From assembly GCF_007830495.1 (NCBI RefSeq), contig NZ_VLKW01000010.1, positions 1 to 64,000 of the forward strand: a stretch of DNA of 64,000 nt. The letters run 5' to 3'. This document shows, piece after piece, positions 54,004-64,000 of this stretch (position 1 is its first letter; every line of letters begins with the position of its first letter). Under the pieces are notes generated by a model. That model ran no database searches, was not told where the DNA came from, and was given only the letters and a program-made list of their open reading frames with translations. The stretch comes from Pseudoduganella flava. Lineage in GTDB: Bacteria; Pseudomonadota; Gammaproteobacteria; Burkholderiales; Burkholderiaceae_D. The position numbers and the translations under genes were made by a program.

Positions 54004-54241
54004 GGATGATCCGCGCCAGGTCGGCGATGTTTTCCGCCTTCGCCATGTGGATCAGCGGGATGTTCAACGCCAGCGTTTCCAGCGTCATCATGATGATGTC
54101 GGCCCGGTCGATCGAGTTGGCGCCCAGCGACTTCAGCGAATCGGTCGGCTTGAACGCATGCGTCTCCAGGCGCGGAATGACTTCGCGCGCGTGGCGGGCA
54201 ATGATCTCCACGATGTCGTCGGTGCTCACGGTGATACTCAC
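53990..54241 (-). CDS. acpK: Donor acyl carrier protein of the beta-branching cassette (AcpK type)
   Basis: 83 residues. Phosphopantetheine site L-G-A-N-S-I-D-R-A-D-I-I-M-M-T-L, close to AcpK of Bacillus. It carries acetyl units from the Cys-less KS to HMG synthase. The GTG at 54241 has GAAGGAG at a good distance and is chosen. An ATG at 54298 would overlap the upstream stop (ATGA) and add 19 residues; both starts could be used. Confidence 0.9.
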   Translation of the reverse strand: MSITVSTDDIVEIIARHAREVIPRLETHAFKPTDSLKSLGANSIDRADIIMMTLETLALNIPLIHMAKAENIADLARIIHEKA

Positions 54242-54294
54242 GATAGGTTCTCCTTCAGGTAAGTGTTGTACGGTGTTGTGCTTGATCCAGGCGG

Positions 54295-55044
54295 TCATTG
54301 CCCGAATACGGTGTCGATGCGCTCCCTCACTTCGCGCTGGTGGAACGTGACTGCGTGCATGGCCAGCTCCTGCCCCACGTGGCGGGCCAGTTCCGCGCGC
54401 AGCGGCGCCACCAGGTGGTCCTTCAACGTCATCAGCGACACGCGGGGCTTTTCGGCCAGCGTGCGCGCCAGCTCCAGCGCGTGGCCGGCCACCGCGTCGC
54501 GCGGTACCACGGCAAACGGCACGCCGCGCCGCTGCAACTCCTCGCCGCGGTAGGTGGCAGCCGTCAGCATCATTTCCTCGGCCAGCGCGAAGCCGAGCTT
54601 ATTCGGCAGGATCAACGTCGAGCCCATGCCCGGCGTGAAGCCGTATTTCATGAAGTTCGCCGTGTAGACGCTCTCGCGGCCCAGCACGATCACATCCGCG
54701 AACATGCCCAGCACGAACCCGCCGCCGATGCCGTGCCCGCCCATCGCGGCCACCACCGGCACCGGGCAATTCAGCGCGAGGCTGTACAGGTCCTTGTCGC
54801 TGAACTGGTAGCGGCCCTCGAACAGGTCGCGCAGGCCGGCCTGCGTGCCGCCGCTGGAAAAATAATGGTCGTAGCCCGTCAGGATCACGACCTTGCAGTC
54901 GGCCCGCTCGCGGATGCCGGCGAATGCGGCCGTCAAGCCCGCGATCAACTCCTCGGTAAACGTGTTCTTGTTGGCGCGGTCCTGCATGCGCACCTGCACG
55001 ATGCCCGGCTCCAGCGTGGCGACGTCGACGATCGGCTCGGTCAT
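54295..55044 (-). CDS. pksI: ECH2 decarboxylase of the beta-branching cassette (PksI type)
   Basis: 249 residues, crotonase fold. It decarboxylates the 3-methylglutaconyl-ACP intermediate to leave a beta-methyl branch. Marks of this branch: G-G-H-G-I-G-G-G-F-V-L-G, and T-P-G-M-G-S-T-L-I-L-P. The ATG at 55044 shares a base with the preceding TGA, and GGGAGG lies 7 nt upstream. Confidence 0.93.
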   Translation of the reverse strand: MTEPIVDVATLEPGIVQVRMQDRANKNTFTEELIAGLTAAFAGIRERADCKVVILTGYDHYFSSGGTQAGLRDLFEGRYQFSDKDLYSLALNCPVPVVAAMGGHGIGGGFVLGMFADVIVLGRESVYTANFMKYGFTPGMGSTLILPNKLGFALAEEMMLTAATYRGEELQRRGVPFAVVPRDAVAGHALELARTLAEKPRVSLMTLKDHLVAPLRAELARHVGQELAMHAVTFHQREVRERIDTVFGQ

Positions 55045-55820
55045 CAATCAGCCTCCCACGGGAACTTGCCGGTGCGGGCGTAGCGCGCGATCTTCGCAAG
55101 ATTGGCCGGGTCGGAAAACACTTCCAGGTTCGCCTGCAGGGCCAGCGGACGCGCATGGCGCAGCGTGTCGTCCAGGCTCGCCGCATAGCGCTTGTAGCGC
55201 GCCACGCCATCGGCGCCCAGGCGTCGCAGCCGCAACAGTTGCTTGCGCAACAGGTTGTCGCTGTTTTCCTCGCATCCGTCGACCAGGCCCCAATCCAGTG
55301 CCTGAGCCGCGCCGATAGGCTGCGTCATCAAGGTCATCATGTTGGCGCGCGCCGGGCCGATGCGCCGCGCCAGGAACGGCAGCACGCACGCAGGCATCAC
55401 GCCGAACAGCAGCTCGGACAGGCTGAACGTGGCCTTGCTGTCGCACAGCACCACGTCGCATGCGGCGACGAAACCGATGCCGCCGGCGTTTGCGCGGCCG
55501 CGCACGTGCGCGACGCTGACGAACGGCCCGGTGGCCAGCCGGTGCCACAGGTCGTACAGCGGGCCGGGATCCTGCGGCGGTGCGCCGCGCTCGAGCCGTG
55601 CGCCGATCTCGTTGAAATCGGCGCCGTTGCAAAACACCTCCGGCAAGCCTTCCAGCACGACGACCTTGGCGGCGCCCTCGGCACCATGCAGCGCAGCGCC
55701 GATCTCGCGCACCAGCGTGTCGTCGATCGCGTTGGCCGCCTGCGGGCGGTGCATCTGCAGGAACAGGATGTCGTCATCCAGCCGCACGCGCAGCGTGTCG
55801 TAGTTCATGCTCATAGCCAT
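55044..55820 (-). CDS. pksH: ECH1 dehydratase of the beta-branching cassette (PksH type)
   Basis: 258 residues, crotonase fold. It removes water from the HMG-ACP formed by the HMG synthase. Seen: F-C-N-G-A-D-F, A-N-A-G-G-I-G-F-V-A-A-C-D, and the typical C-terminus R-T-G-K-F-P-W-E. GGGAG lies 5 nt before the ATG at 55820; two further ATGs follow within four codons. It overlaps the HMG synthase end by 10 bp. Confidence 0.93.
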   Translation of the reverse strand: MAMSMNYDTLRVRLDDDILFLQMHRPQAANAIDDTLVREIGAALHGAEGAAKVVVLEGLPEVFCNGADFNEIGARLERGAPPQDPGPLYDLWHRLATGPFVSVAHVRGRANAGGIGFVAACDVVLCDSKATFSLSELLFGVMPACVLPFLARRIGPARANMMTLMTQPIGAAQALDWGLVDGCEENSDNLLRKQLLRLRRLGADGVARYKRYAASLDDTLRHARPLALQANLEVFSDPANLAKIARYARTGKFPWEAD

Positions 55821-57067
55821 TCGTACTCCCGGTGGAATTCCTTGATCTGCTTGAGCACAAGGGTGGGCCGGCCGAGCACCGTGCGCGCTTCGGGAATGAA
55901 GTCGGCGTCCGGCACCGTGTTGCGGGTGCCGAAGCGCAGCGCGCGGCTCTTTTCCAGCAATTGGTCGTACTGCTGCATCGACAGTTCATAGCGCCGGTCC
56001 AGCAGCTCGGCGGCACGCAGTGCGCGCAGGCGCTCCTGGCCTTCCTTGCGCACGATGCCGCTGAAGAATTCCGAGCAGCAGCCGGACCCGTACGAGAACA
56101 CGCCCACCCGCTGCGGCGTTTCGAAGTTGCCGTTGTCGATCGTGCTTGCCAGCGACAGCGCGGCCGTGGCGCCCATGATGTTGCCCACGCGCTGGCAATG
56201 CACGAGGCCCGGCGTGACGCGCCGCTCGAAGTCCGCCTCCACGTCGCGCGGCGTGGCCTTCACCAGCTTGCGCATCATATTGCGGTGCGCACCCTTGACC
56301 ATGCCGCCGAACGGCGTGTGGTAGGCCAGGTAAGCGAACGTGTTGACGAAATCGGCGCCGTCGACGCGCTTGGCGTATTCCAGCCACGCGTTCTCGCAGC
56401 AGTTCAGGTAGGACAGCAGCGACAGGTCCGTGTCGCCCGCATCGCCATCGGCGGACGGCCGGCACGTATCCATCACTTCGTAGCCGTAGTAGCCGTTCGC
56501 GCCCACGTCGATCTGGAACACGTGCGGCCGGTCGCTGACGAGCATCGCGACGGCACCCGAGCCGCTGCTGGGCTCCGCGAAAGACCAGTCGGCGGACAGC
56601 GCGTCGCCGCCTTCCTCGACCATGAAGCGCGACACGTCGGTGGCGATCACCAGCGCCTTGGCGCCGGGCGACGTCTGCGCCAGCACGAAGTTGATCGCCA
56701 TCTGCAAACCGGCCACCCCCGAGTAGCAGGCGTTCTTCAGTTCGAACAGGCGGCAGTTGCGGTTCAATCCCAGCAGGTCGTGGCAATAGGTGCTCATCGA
56801 CTTGCCGAAGTCGAATGCCGACTCGGTGCACGTGATCACCATCTCGATCCGGTCTCTTTCGTCCGCGCTCAGCGCGTCGACCAGCGGCTTCGCGGCATTG
56901 ACGGCAAACGAGATCGGGTCTTCGTACGGCAGCGCCACCGTCTTTTCGCGCATCAGCAGGTTCTCGAACCGGCTCATGTCGAGGCCGCGGTGAGTGGCCA
57001 GCTTGCGCACGTCGAGGAAGGCCGTGCCGGCAAAGAAATTCATCGCTTCGATTCCTACTATGCTCAC
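55811..57067 (-). CDS. pksG: HMG-CoA synthase-like enzyme of the beta-branching cassette (PksG type)
   Basis: 418 residues. It adds the acetyl group from the donor ACP to the beta-keto group of the polyketide chain. The active Cys is in E-L-K-N-A-C-Y-S-G-V-A-G-L; the catalytic His is in A-Y-H-T-P-F-G, and E-S-A-F-D-F-G-K-S precedes it. The start at 57067 is GTG with GGAGAAC 4 nt upstream; an ATG eight codons in is possible but would cut the family N-terminus. Confidence 0.95.
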   Translation of the reverse strand: MSIVGIEAMNFFAGTAFLDVRKLATHRGLDMSRFENLLMREKTVALPYEDPISFAVNAAKPLVDALSADERDRIEMVITCTESAFDFGKSMSTYCHDLLGLNRNCRLFELKNACYSGVAGLQMAINFVLAQTSPGAKALVIATDVSRFMVEEGGDALSADWSFAEPSSGSGAVAMLVSDRPHVFQIDVGANGYYGYEVMDTCRPSADGDAGDTDLSLLSYLNCCENAWLEYAKRVDGADFVNTFAYLAYHTPFGGMVKGAHRNMMRKLVKATPRDVEADFERRVTPGLVHCQRVGNIMGATAALSLASTIDNGNFETPQRVGVFSYGSGCCSEFFSGIVRKEGQERLRALRAAELLDRRYELSMQQYDQLLEKSRALRFGTRNTVPDADFIPEARTVLGRPTLVLKQIKEFHREYEWL

Positions 57068-57097
57068 TTTGTTCTCCGTCGGGTTAAGGGTGGCCGC

Positions 57098-57853
57098 TCA
57101 GCGGAAGGCCAGCAGCTGCCGCATGCTCTGGCCCTTGCGCAGCCGAAAAGCCGCAAATGCGTCGCGGTCGGGGAAGTGCAGGTACATGTTGTGTTGCATG
57201 ACGTGGTCGAAGCGTTGTCCGGGCGGCAGCCCGTACGTATGGCCCGGGAATATCCGCGTGTGCGGCGCCAGCCGCGCCTTCAGCCTTTCCAGGCTGTCGA
57301 ACATCTGGTGTGCCGCCTGCTCGTCCGGGCAGATGCCGCAGCCCTCGGCAAACAGCACGTCGCCCGTGAACAGCGCGTCGCCGATCAGGTAGCACGTGCA
57401 GCCGGGCGTATGGCCGGGTGTGATGATCGGTTCGATGCGCAAGGCACCGACGGACCACGGCGCGCCGTCGACCGGCACCAGCTGCGGTGCCGCGTACTTG
57501 AACGCCGCGATCTCGCGCCGCGGCATCCAGATCGGGCAGGCGTACCGTTGCGCCAGCGGCCCGGCCAGGTCCGTATGGTCCGGGTGGCCATGCGTGACCA
57601 GGATCCCGCGCAGCACGGCACCGGTACCGTCGAGTGCCGCGACGATCGCGTCCGCATCCCATGCCGGGTCGACCAGCACGGCCTGCCGGCTGGCGCGATC
57701 GACGACGAGGTAGTTATTGTTCTTCATCGGCCCGCGGGCCACCCTGATCAGGTGGACCTCGGTGGCTGCCGTGACGGCGTGCTCCACGCTGCGCTCCATG
57801 CTGTGCTCCATCATGCGGCGCTCCACGATGCATCCGATGCCCCTATCTTGCAT
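57098..57853 (-). CDS. pksB: Metallo-beta-lactamase-fold hydrolase (PksB/BaeB type)
   Basis: 251 residues. Glyoxalase II-like hydrolase with T-H-G-H-P-D-H as zinc ligands, T-P-G-H-T-P-G, G-D-V-L-F and F-P-G-H-T-Y-G. Such genes are regular members of trans-AT PKS loci, likely hydrolysing acyl thioesters. The ATG at 57853 has GGAGGAC upstream; about 15 extra N-terminal residues with repeated Met-Glu-His are unlike the family, so a later start such as the Met of G-P-M-K-N-N-N is possible. Confidence 0.9.
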   Translation of the reverse strand: MQDRGIGCIVERRMMEHSMERSVEHAVTAATEVHLIRVARGPMKNNNYLVVDRASRQAVLVDPAWDADAIVAALDGTGAVLRGILVTHGHPDHTDLAGPLAQRYACPIWMPRREIAAFKYAAPQLVPVDGAPWSVGALRIEPIITPGHTPGCTCYLIGDALFTGDVLFAEGCGICPDEQAAHQMFDSLERLKARLAPHTRIFPGHTYGLPPGQRFDHVMQHNMYLHFPDRDAFAAFRLRKGQSMRQLLAFR

Positions 57854-57918
57854 GCGCGCTGTCCTCCGTTGTATCGGGAATATGTGGAAAATGTGTTGGA
57901 AATGTGTTCGAGCAATCG

Positions 57919-60900
57919 TCAGCGTCCGGCCGCCACCTTGCCGCCGTGGGTTTGCGGCGCGCCACGCAGTGCCCGCACGCAGAAATTGTTCAGCCTGACC
58001 AGCAGTTCGCCGCTCTCGTTCAGCAGACGGATCTCGTAGCGCCGGATGTCGGCCTGGCCCTGCTGGCCGGCGGCCGGCGCCACGTGCGCGTAGCAGGTGC
58101 CGGTCAACGGACGCAGGATCTCCACCTCGTCCAGCGCGAACGGCAGCCACGGCGTGCCCGGATCGTCGACGGCCGCGATGCCCGCCACCGTCTGCAATGC
58201 GCCGTCGATCAGGCATGGATGCAGCATGTATTGATCCAGGTCGTCGCGCAGCCGTGCGTCCAGCGCCAGTGCCGACAGCGCATAACCGTCGCCGATGTGG
58301 AGCGCCGTCACGGTGCGGAAGCTGGGACCGTATTGCAGGCCCGCCTGCGCCAGCCGGGCATAGAAGTCGGCGGCCGGCACGGTGATGCCCGCGGCCGCGG
58401 CAAGCTGGTGCACCGGCATCGGTGCCGCGGTCCGCGCATGCCGGCTGATGCGGCCGTAACCGACCCGGCCTTCCGAATGCAGCACCCGCTCGTCGTCCTC
58501 GTCGAACGACACGATCACGAACTCCGCGTTGTCGCCGTTCGCCTTCAGGATCGTGCGCACGGGCCGCGGTGTGTCGCCCAGCAGCAGCGGCTGGGCCCAC
58601 ACGATGTCCTCGATGCGCGTCACCGTCTCTTCGCCAGCCACCGCACCGGCAACGGCGGCCAGCTCGAGGAAGCCGGCGCCCGGGAACATCGGCTGGCCGT
58701 TCACCACGTGGTCGCGGCCGTAGTACTCGGCCGCCGACAGCGACGACGCGAAACTCACTTCGCGCAACGTCGACGCGTTGTGCGATACCAGCGGATGCAG
58801 CCGGGCGATCGGCGGGCGTGCCGGCGCCCGCTCCCGCGGTGTGCTCGAAACCCAGTGACGCTCGCGCGCGAACGGGTACGTCGGCAGCGGCAGGCGCAGG
58901 GGATGCGCCGTGCCGTACCACGTGTCCCAGTCGAGCACATGGCCGTCCACCCACAGCCGCGCCAACGCCGCCAGGTCGCCGGCGTCGAACAGCGCACGCG
59001 CCGAGCCGTCGTCCTTGCGCCGTTTTTCCGCCCGGCCCGTCAGCACACCGGCGTCCGTGGTGCCGGCCAGCGCATCGATGAGCTGCCCGGCGCTGTGCAC
59101 GACGACCGCCAGCCGTTCTTCCATCGCTTCGCGGCCCACTTGCAAGGTGTAGGCAAGCCGGCCCAGGTCGGTCTCCGGCTGCGCCGTGACGTACGCGAGC
59201 AGTTGCGCCGCGCACTCGCGCAGCCGCTCCCGGTTGCGGGCCGACAGAACGATCAGCTGCGGACCATGGCTCGTCGCAGGTGCGGGCGCGGCATATTCCT
59301 CCAGCAGCAGACAGGCATTCACGCCGCCGGCGCCGAACGAATTGACGAGCGCGCGGCGCGGCTCGCCGTCCGGCGCCTGCCAGGGCGCCACGCGATGCTG
59401 CAGCGTGAACGGCGAATGCGCGAAATCGATGTTCGGATTCGGCGTCTCCGAATGCAGCGTCGGCACCAGTTCACGGTGGCGCAGCTGCAGCAGAACCTTT
59501 GCCACGGCGGCCACGCCGGCCGCCGACTCCGCATGGCCGACATTGGCCTTCACGGAGCCGAGCGCGCAGCGGCTGGCAGCGCCGTGGCGCTGGCCGAATG
59601 CCTGCGTCAGCGCCGCCACTTCCAGGCTGTCGCCCAGCTGGGTGCCGGTGCCGTGGCCTTCCACATAGCCGATCGCCTGCGGCGGCACGCCGGCCTGGTC
59701 CAGCACCGCGCCGATGACGGACGCCTGCGCCGCCGGGTTCGGAGCCGAATAGCCGTTCGAGCGGCCCGCGTGGGCCGTTGCCGCGGCGGCGATGACGCCG
59801 TAGACATGGTCGCCGTCCGCGATGGCCCGTTCCAGCGGCTTCAGCACGAACGCGCCGACACCCTCGCCTGGCACGAAGCCGTCGTCGCCCGCGCCGAAGC
59901 TGCGGCAGGCGCGGTCCTGCGCCAGCATGCGCCGGCGGCAGAACGACTGGTACTTCGACGGGTGCAGGTACAGGTTCACGCCTCCCGCCACGGCCACCTG
60001 GCACTCCTGCCGCGCCAGGCTTTCGCACGCCAGCTGCAGCGCCACCAGCGACGACGAGCAGGCCGTGTCCACCGGGATGCTCGGGCCCTGGAAGTCGAAC
60101 ACGTACGACACGCGATTCGCGATCGACCATGGCAACGAACCGGGGCGCGCGACTTCCGTGCCGTCCGCATCTTCCTCGGCCAGCAGGTGGTAAGTGTTCG
60201 TCGTGACGCCAGCAAATACCCCCACGTCCGCGCTGGCGCCACGCGGGTGCCGCTTCTTCAGGCTGTCGCGGGTATAGCCGGCATCCTCGAACGCGGCCCA
60301 CACGGATTGCAGGAACAGCCGTTCCTGCGGGTCGATCAGGCGGGCGTCGTCGGCCGGAATGCCGAAGAACGCCGCATCGAACTGGTCGACGTCGTCGATG
60401 AAACCGCCCCACTTGCCGTAGATGCGGCCTTGCGCGGCGCGGGCCGGATCGGCTTCGTACAGTGCCTCCGCATCCCAGCGCGACGGCGGTACCGTATCGA
60501 CCAGGTCGTGGCCGGCACGCAGGTGTTCCCAGAACTCGTCCAGCGACGCGGAGCGCGGCAGGCGCACATGCACGCCGACGATCGCCACCTTGCCCGATGC
60601 GGGCGGTTGTGCGGCCCGCGGTTGCGCGATGGGCTCCGGCTGTTGGCGGGGCGGTTCGGCCGGCACCGCCGCACCGAGATGGCGCGCCAATGCCGCGGGG
60701 GCCGATGCCGCCAGGTGCGCGGCCAGTGCCTCGATCGTCGCATGTTCGTAGAACAGCGTCTTCGGCAGCGGCCCCAGGTCTTCCTCGAGGCGCGCGTTCA
60801 TCCGCCCGATCATCATCGAATCGACGCCGAAAGAGTCGAAGCGCTCCTGCGTGTCGATGCGGTCGGCGGCGAGCTTGATCTCCTGGCCCAGCACTTCTTG

Positions 60901-63900
60901 CAGGTACGCGGCCGTGGCTTCGACCAAGGCCGGCGCTTCGGCCACCGACACCGGGGGTTCGCTCGCCTGCCGGGTGTCCCGGGTCAGGTACGCCTTGACG
61001 CGGTCGGCGTCGCCATACAGCACCACGCCCTGCGCCGCATCCGTTTGCAGCAGCGCTTCCCAGCAACGCAAGCCCACGTCGCTCGGCAGCGGCGCGAGGC
61101 CGGTACGCCGGCTGGCCAGCGCGACATCGTCCGGCGCAAGGCGCATGCCGCCTTCCTGCCAGTACGGCCAGGCGATCGACAGCGTCCTGCCATGGCGCGT
61201 GCCGGCGGCAACGGCCGCGTCCCGTTCGGCCGCGAAGCCGTCCAGGAAGGCATTCGCATAGGCGTAGTCGCACTGCCCCGCATTGCCGGCCACGCCGGCC
61301 ACCGACGAGAACAGCACGAACAGGTCCAGGTCCAGATCGGCCGTGGCCAGGTCCAGGTTCAGCGTGCCTTGCACCTTCGCGGCCAGCACCTGACGCATCT
61401 GCTTGCGTGTCTTGTTGACGATGAACGCGTCGTGGTGCACGCCGGCGCTGTGCAGCACGCCGTGCAGCGCGCCAAAGCGTACCGTCGCCTGTGCCACGGC
61501 CTGCCGCGCGCCTTCGGCACCGGCGATATCGGCCTGCAAATAGCACGCGTCGCCGCCCTGGGCGCGCAGTGCCGCCAGTTTCGCTTCGCCATCCGCATCC
61601 AGCGGCGAGCGGCCCGTCAGCACGACCCGGGCGCCATACCGCGCGCACAGCATTGTGCTGAACAGATAACCCAGGCCACCGAGACCGCCGCTGACGAGAT
61701 AGACGCCGCCATGGCGCAGCGGCGGCTGGCCGCCTTGCGGCAGATGCAGCGGCTCCAGCGCGCGGACCTGGCGCCCAGCGGCGCCGTAGCGCACTTCCTC
61801 GTTGTAGAACGGTGCCGCCAGCTCGGCCGCCAGCACGGCGTCCACGCCATCGTCGTTGTCGAGCGCGATCGTCTTCCACGTGTAGCCCGGGTGTTCCTGC
61901 GCCAGCGTCTTCAGGTATGCGGCCAGCGCGGCGTGCAGCGCGTCGCCGCGGTGCATGCAGGCGATCCGTACCGGCGCCGTTGGCGCATGCCGCAGCAGCG
62001 CCTTGCTCAGGTGGTGCAATGTGTACAGGCCGCGGTCGAGCCGCGCGGCGGTGTCGCCATCGTGTTCCGGCATCAGCAGGACCGTGCCGGGCAAGGTGCC
62101 GGCGGCCGCCAGTTGCGCGATGTGGGCGTCCAGCGCGGCCTCGTCGCGGCCGGCCGGTGCCGGCAGTGCGCCCACCTGGGCCGGGCCGCCGATGCACAGC
62201 AGCGGGCCGGCGCTGCCGGTGCCCTCGGATGCCGGTGCCGCCTGCCACGTCGGCCGGTAGCACAGCAATTGGTCGCCCTGTACGGCCGGCGCCGCGGCTG
62301 CCGCCACCACGGGGATGGCGTCGATCCAGTAGCGTTCCCGCTCGAACGGGTACGTCGGCAGCGAGATGCGGCGCCGCTGTCTGTCGCGATGCAAGAGCGC
62401 CCAGTCGATGCTCACGCCACTGGTCCACAGGCGCGCCAGCTTTGCCAGATCGCGCTGGGCCAGTGTCATGTCGACAAACGCCGCACCGGCGTCGCCGTCG
62501 ATCAGCGCGCCCGAGCCTTGGCGCGCGTCGCGCAGGCTGCCTTCGACCACCTCGGCCGCCGTGCCATCCGCGGCCCACTGGCGCAGCTTGTGCGCCAGAT
62601 CCGGTTTGTCCGCCGCAACGATGGCGATTCGCTCCGCCATCGGCGTGCGCCCGACCTGCGACGTGTAGGCGATGTCGGCCAGCGCGGCCGGCGCAGCGGC
62701 GACGAAGTCCGCCATCGCCAATGCGTAACGGGCCAGCGTGGCGCGGTTGCGGGCCGACAGCACGAACAGCGCCGGGCCGTCCGCCTGCTGCGCGGGTACG
62801 GCGACGAACTCCTCGAGGACCAGGTGCGCGTTCGAACCGCCGGCACCGAACGAGCTCACGCCGGCGCGGCGCGGGCTGCCGTCCATGCGCGGCCAGTCGG
62901 CCAGCGCGCGCTGCACGTGGAACGGCCCGCTGGCGAAGTCGATGTGCGGGTTCAGTTCTTCCGCATGCAGCGACGGCGCCAGCTGGCCGTAACGGAACTG
63001 CAGCAGCACCTTCGTCACCGCGGCGATGCCGGCGGCCGATTCCAGGTGGCCGATGTTCGATTTTACCGAACCGATCGCGCAGGTCGCGCCGCGGCCGTCG
63101 AACGCGCGTGCCAGCCCCGTCACTTCGATGGGGTCGCCCAGCGACGTGCCAGTGCCGTGCGTTTCGATGTAGCCGATCGTGGCCGGATCGATGCGGGCGT
63201 GCTCCAGCACGTCGTGAATGAGTTCCGCCTGGGCCAGCGGGTTCGGCACCGTGTAGCCGTTGGTCTTGCCGCCGTGGTTGATCGCACTGCCCTTGATGAC
63301 GGCGTAGACCTGGTCGCCGTCGCGCAGCGCATCGCGCAGCGGCTTGACGAGCACCGCACCGACGCCTTCGCCCGGCACGTAGCCGTCGCCGCCGGCCCCG
63401 AAGCTGCGGCAGCGCCCATCCGTGGACGTGAAATTGCCCTGCGCAAGGCTCAGGTATTTGTTCGGGTGCAGCGACAGGTTCACGCCGCCGGCCACCGCCA
63501 CGTCGACGGTACCCTTGCGCACGTCCTCGCAAGCCAGGTGGAGCGCCGTCAGCGACGACGAGCACATCGTGTCCAACGCCAGGCTCGGGCCCTTGAAGTC
63601 GAAGAAGTACGACACGCGGTTGGCGATCGACGCGAACGACGAACTGGGCACCTCGCCAGCGGCCCCGGAATACAGCTCGTACTGCCCCCACATCGCGCCG
63701 ACGTACACACCGACGCGGGGCTGCGCCAGTGCGTCGCGGCCGTACCCCGCGTCCTCGATGGCCTCCCACACGGTTTCCAGGAACAGCCGTTCCTGCGGGT
63801 CGATCAGTTCCGCCTCTTTCGGCGAGATGTTGAAGAACAGCGCATCGAAGCAATCGACGTCGTCGAGGAAACCGCCCCATTTGCTGTACGACTTGCCGGG

Positions 63901-64000
63901 CTGGTTGCGGCGCGCATCGTAGAAGCGCGCATGGTCCCAGCGGCCGGCCGGAATCTCGGTGACGCTGTCGCGGCCGTTCTTCAGGTTGTCCCAGAACTCG
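57919..64000 (-). CDS. Trans-AT polyketide synthase, KS-KR-ACP-KS-DH, partial
   Basis: Open from the right edge to a TGA at 57919; about 2027 residues visible. First KS: D-T-M-C-S-S-S (Cys near 63565), [13 protein letters not shown]. Then no AT, but a KR (about 62240-61100) with S-G-G-L-G-G-L-G and catalytic F-S-S-V and [14 protein letters not shown] keeps the Asp that marks B-type reduction. ACP with G-V-D-S-M near 60815. Second [17 protein letters not shown]. Then [12 protein letters not shown] near 58700 and L-I-D-G-A-L-Q near 58205. The protein ends right after the DH, so the last module is split. Confidence 0.95.
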   Translation of the reverse strand, partial: EFWDNLKNGRDSVTEIPAGRWDHARFYDARRNQPGKSYSKWGGFLDDVDCFDALFFNISPKEAELIDPQERLFLETVWEAIEDAGYGRDALAQPRVGVYVGAMWGQYELYSGAAGEVPSSSFASIANRVSYFFDFKGPSLALDTMCSSSLTALHLACEDVRKGTVDVAVAGGVNLSLHPNKYLSLAQGNFTSTDGRCRSFGAGGDGYVPGEGVGAVLVKPLRDALRDGDQVYAVIKGSAINHGGKTNGYTVPNPLAQAELIHDVLEHARIDPATIGYIETHGTGTSLGDPIEVTGLARAFDGRGATCAIGSVKSNIGHLESAAGIAAVTKVLLQFRYGQLAPSLHAEELNPHIDFASGPFHVQRALADWPRMDGSPRRAGVSSFGAGGSNAHLVLEEFVAVPAQQADGPALFVLSARNRATLARYALAMADFVAAAPAALADIAYTSQVGRTPMAERIAIVAADKPDLAHKLRQWAADGTAAEVVEGSLRDARQGSGALIDGDAGAAFVDMTLAQRDLAKLARLWTSGVSIDWALLHRDRQRRRISLPTYPFERERYWIDAIPVVAAAAAPAVQGDQLLCYRPTWQAAPASEGTGSAGPLLCIGGPAQVGALPAPAGRDEAALDAHIAQLAAAGTLPGTVLLMPEHDGDTAARLDRGLYTLHHLSKALLRHAPTAPVRIACMHRGDALHAALAAYLKTLAQEHPGYTWKTIALDNDDGVDAVLAAELAAPFYNEEVRYGAAGRQVRALEPLHLPQGGQPPLRHGGVYLVSGGLGGLGYLFSTMLCARYGARVVLTGRSPLDADGEAKLAALRAQGGDACYLQADIAGAEGARQAVAQATVRFGALHGVLHSAGVHHDAFIVNKTRKQMRQVLAAKVQGTLNLDLATADLDLDLFVLFSSVAGVAGNAGQCDYAYANAFLDGFAAERDAAVAAGTRHGRTLSIAWPYWQEGGMRLAPDDVALASRRTGLAPLPSDVGLRCWEALLQTDAAQGVVLYGDADRVKAYLTRDTRQASEPPVSVAEAPALVEATAAYLQEVLGQEIKLAADRIDTQERFDSFGVDSMMIGRMNARLEEDLGPLPKTLFYEHATIEALAAHLAASAPAALARHLGAAVPAEPPRQQPEPIAQPRAAQPPASGKVAIVGVHVRLPRSASLDEFWEHLRAGHDLVDTVPPSRWDAEALYEADPARAAQGRIYGKWGGFIDDVDQFDAAFFGIPADDARLIDPQERLFLQSVWAAFEDAGYTRDSLKKRHPRGASADVGVFAGVTTNTYHLLAEEDADGTEVARPGSLPWSIANRVSYVFDFQGPSIPVDTACSSSLVALQLACESLARQECQVAVAGGVNLYLHPSKYQSFCRRRMLAQDRACRSFGAGDDGFVPGEGVGAFVLKPLERAIADGDHVYGVIAAAATAHAGRSNGYSAPNPAAQASVIGAVLDQAGVPPQAIGYVEGHGTGTQLGDSLEVAALTQAFGQRHGAASRCALGSVKANVGHAESAAGVAAVAKVLLQLRHRELVPTLHSETPNPNIDFAHSPFTLQHRVAPWQAPDGEPRRALVNSFGAGGVNACLLLEEYAAPAPATSHGPQLIVLSARNRERLRECAAQLLAYVTAQPETDLGRLAYTLQVGREAMEERLAVVVHSAGQLIDALAGTTDAGVLTGRAEKRRKDDGSARALFDAGDLAALARLWVDGHVLDWDTWYGTAHPLRLPLPTYPFARERHWVSSTPRERAPARPPIARLHPLVSHNASTLREVSFASSLSAAEYYGRDHVVNGQPMFPGAGFLELAAVAGAVAGEETVTRIEDIVWAQPLLLGDTPRPVRTILKANGDNAEFVIVSFDEDDERVLHSEGRVGYGRISRHARTAAPMPVHQLAAAAGITVPAADFYARLAQAGLQYGPSFRTVTALHIGDGYALSALALDARLRDDLDQYMLHPCLIDGALQTVAGIAAVDDPGTPWLPFALDEVEILRPLTGTCYAHVAPAAGQQGQADIRRYEIRLLNESGELLVRLNNFCVRALRGAPQTHGGKVAAGR

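Noticed and set aside
55832-58039. A 735-codon plus-strand frame over the HMG synthase and hydrolase genes
   Set aside because: Antisense to well-matched family members, with His/Arg/Gln-rich composition.
59471-63880. A 1469-codon minus-strand frame inside the PKS
   Set aside because: It lies one base out of the true PKS frame, which carries all KS, KR and ACP motifs; the shifted frame is Arg/Gly-rich.

Overview
The window is GC-rich DNA in the codon style of a betaproteobacterium. The gene content (Burkholderiales-type T6SS order, FAAL-started NRPS, trans-AT PKS) fits Oxalobacteraceae such as Massilia or Duganella; this taxonomic placement is inferred, as there is no rRNA in the window. No tRNA, CRISPR array, integrase or insertion sequence was recognised.

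Region 1 (1-15.3 kb) is a lipopeptide-type locus. On the minus strand a small operon runs MbtH-like protein, type II thioesterase, then a very large protein starting FAAL-ACP-C-A-PCP-C that leaves the window at base 1. The A-domain pocket reads as a serine code, so the likely start is fatty acyl-Ser. A divergent periplasmic adaptor plus RND pump follow on the plus strand, then a Tat-exported tyrosinase, a secreted cupin, and a membrane-anchored protein with a four-Cys tail.

Region 2 (15.5-40.1 kb) is a nearly complete type VI secretion system in three runs: plus strand tagX-like, PAAR, a thiolase-like membrane protein, tssM, tagF, an OmpA-type protein and tssA; minus strand TPR lipoprotein, tssB, tssC, hcp, tssE, tssF, tssG, tssH and a hypothetical gene; plus strand tssK, tssL and vgrG. 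No classical TssJ was found.

Region 3 (40.1-48.6 kb) is a lower-GC effector and immunity island behind vgrG. It has a VgrG-linked effector with a hydrophobic N-terminal part, two paralogous immunity-like genes, a third immunity-like gene, two exported proteins of unknown role, an LprI-like secreted protein, and at least three gene scraps that look like recombination debris.

Region 4 (48.6-64 kb) is a trans-AT polyketide locus. It holds an Sfp-type phosphopantetheinyl transferase facing a minus-strand operon: PKS (KS-KR-ACP-KS-DH, running off the right edge), metallo-beta-lactamase-fold hydrolase, the full beta-branching cassette (HMG synthase, two enoyl-CoA hydratase-like enzymes, donor ACP, Cys-less decarboxylating KS), a trans-acting malonyltransferase, a small GIY-YIG-like protein and a PedC/PksD-type acyl hydrolase. 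A terminator for this operon lies inside the 3' end of the transferase gene.

The two most unusual signals are a four-Cys motif with identical spacing shared by two anchored proteins that bracket the T6SS, and the mosaic of immunity remnants behind vgrG.
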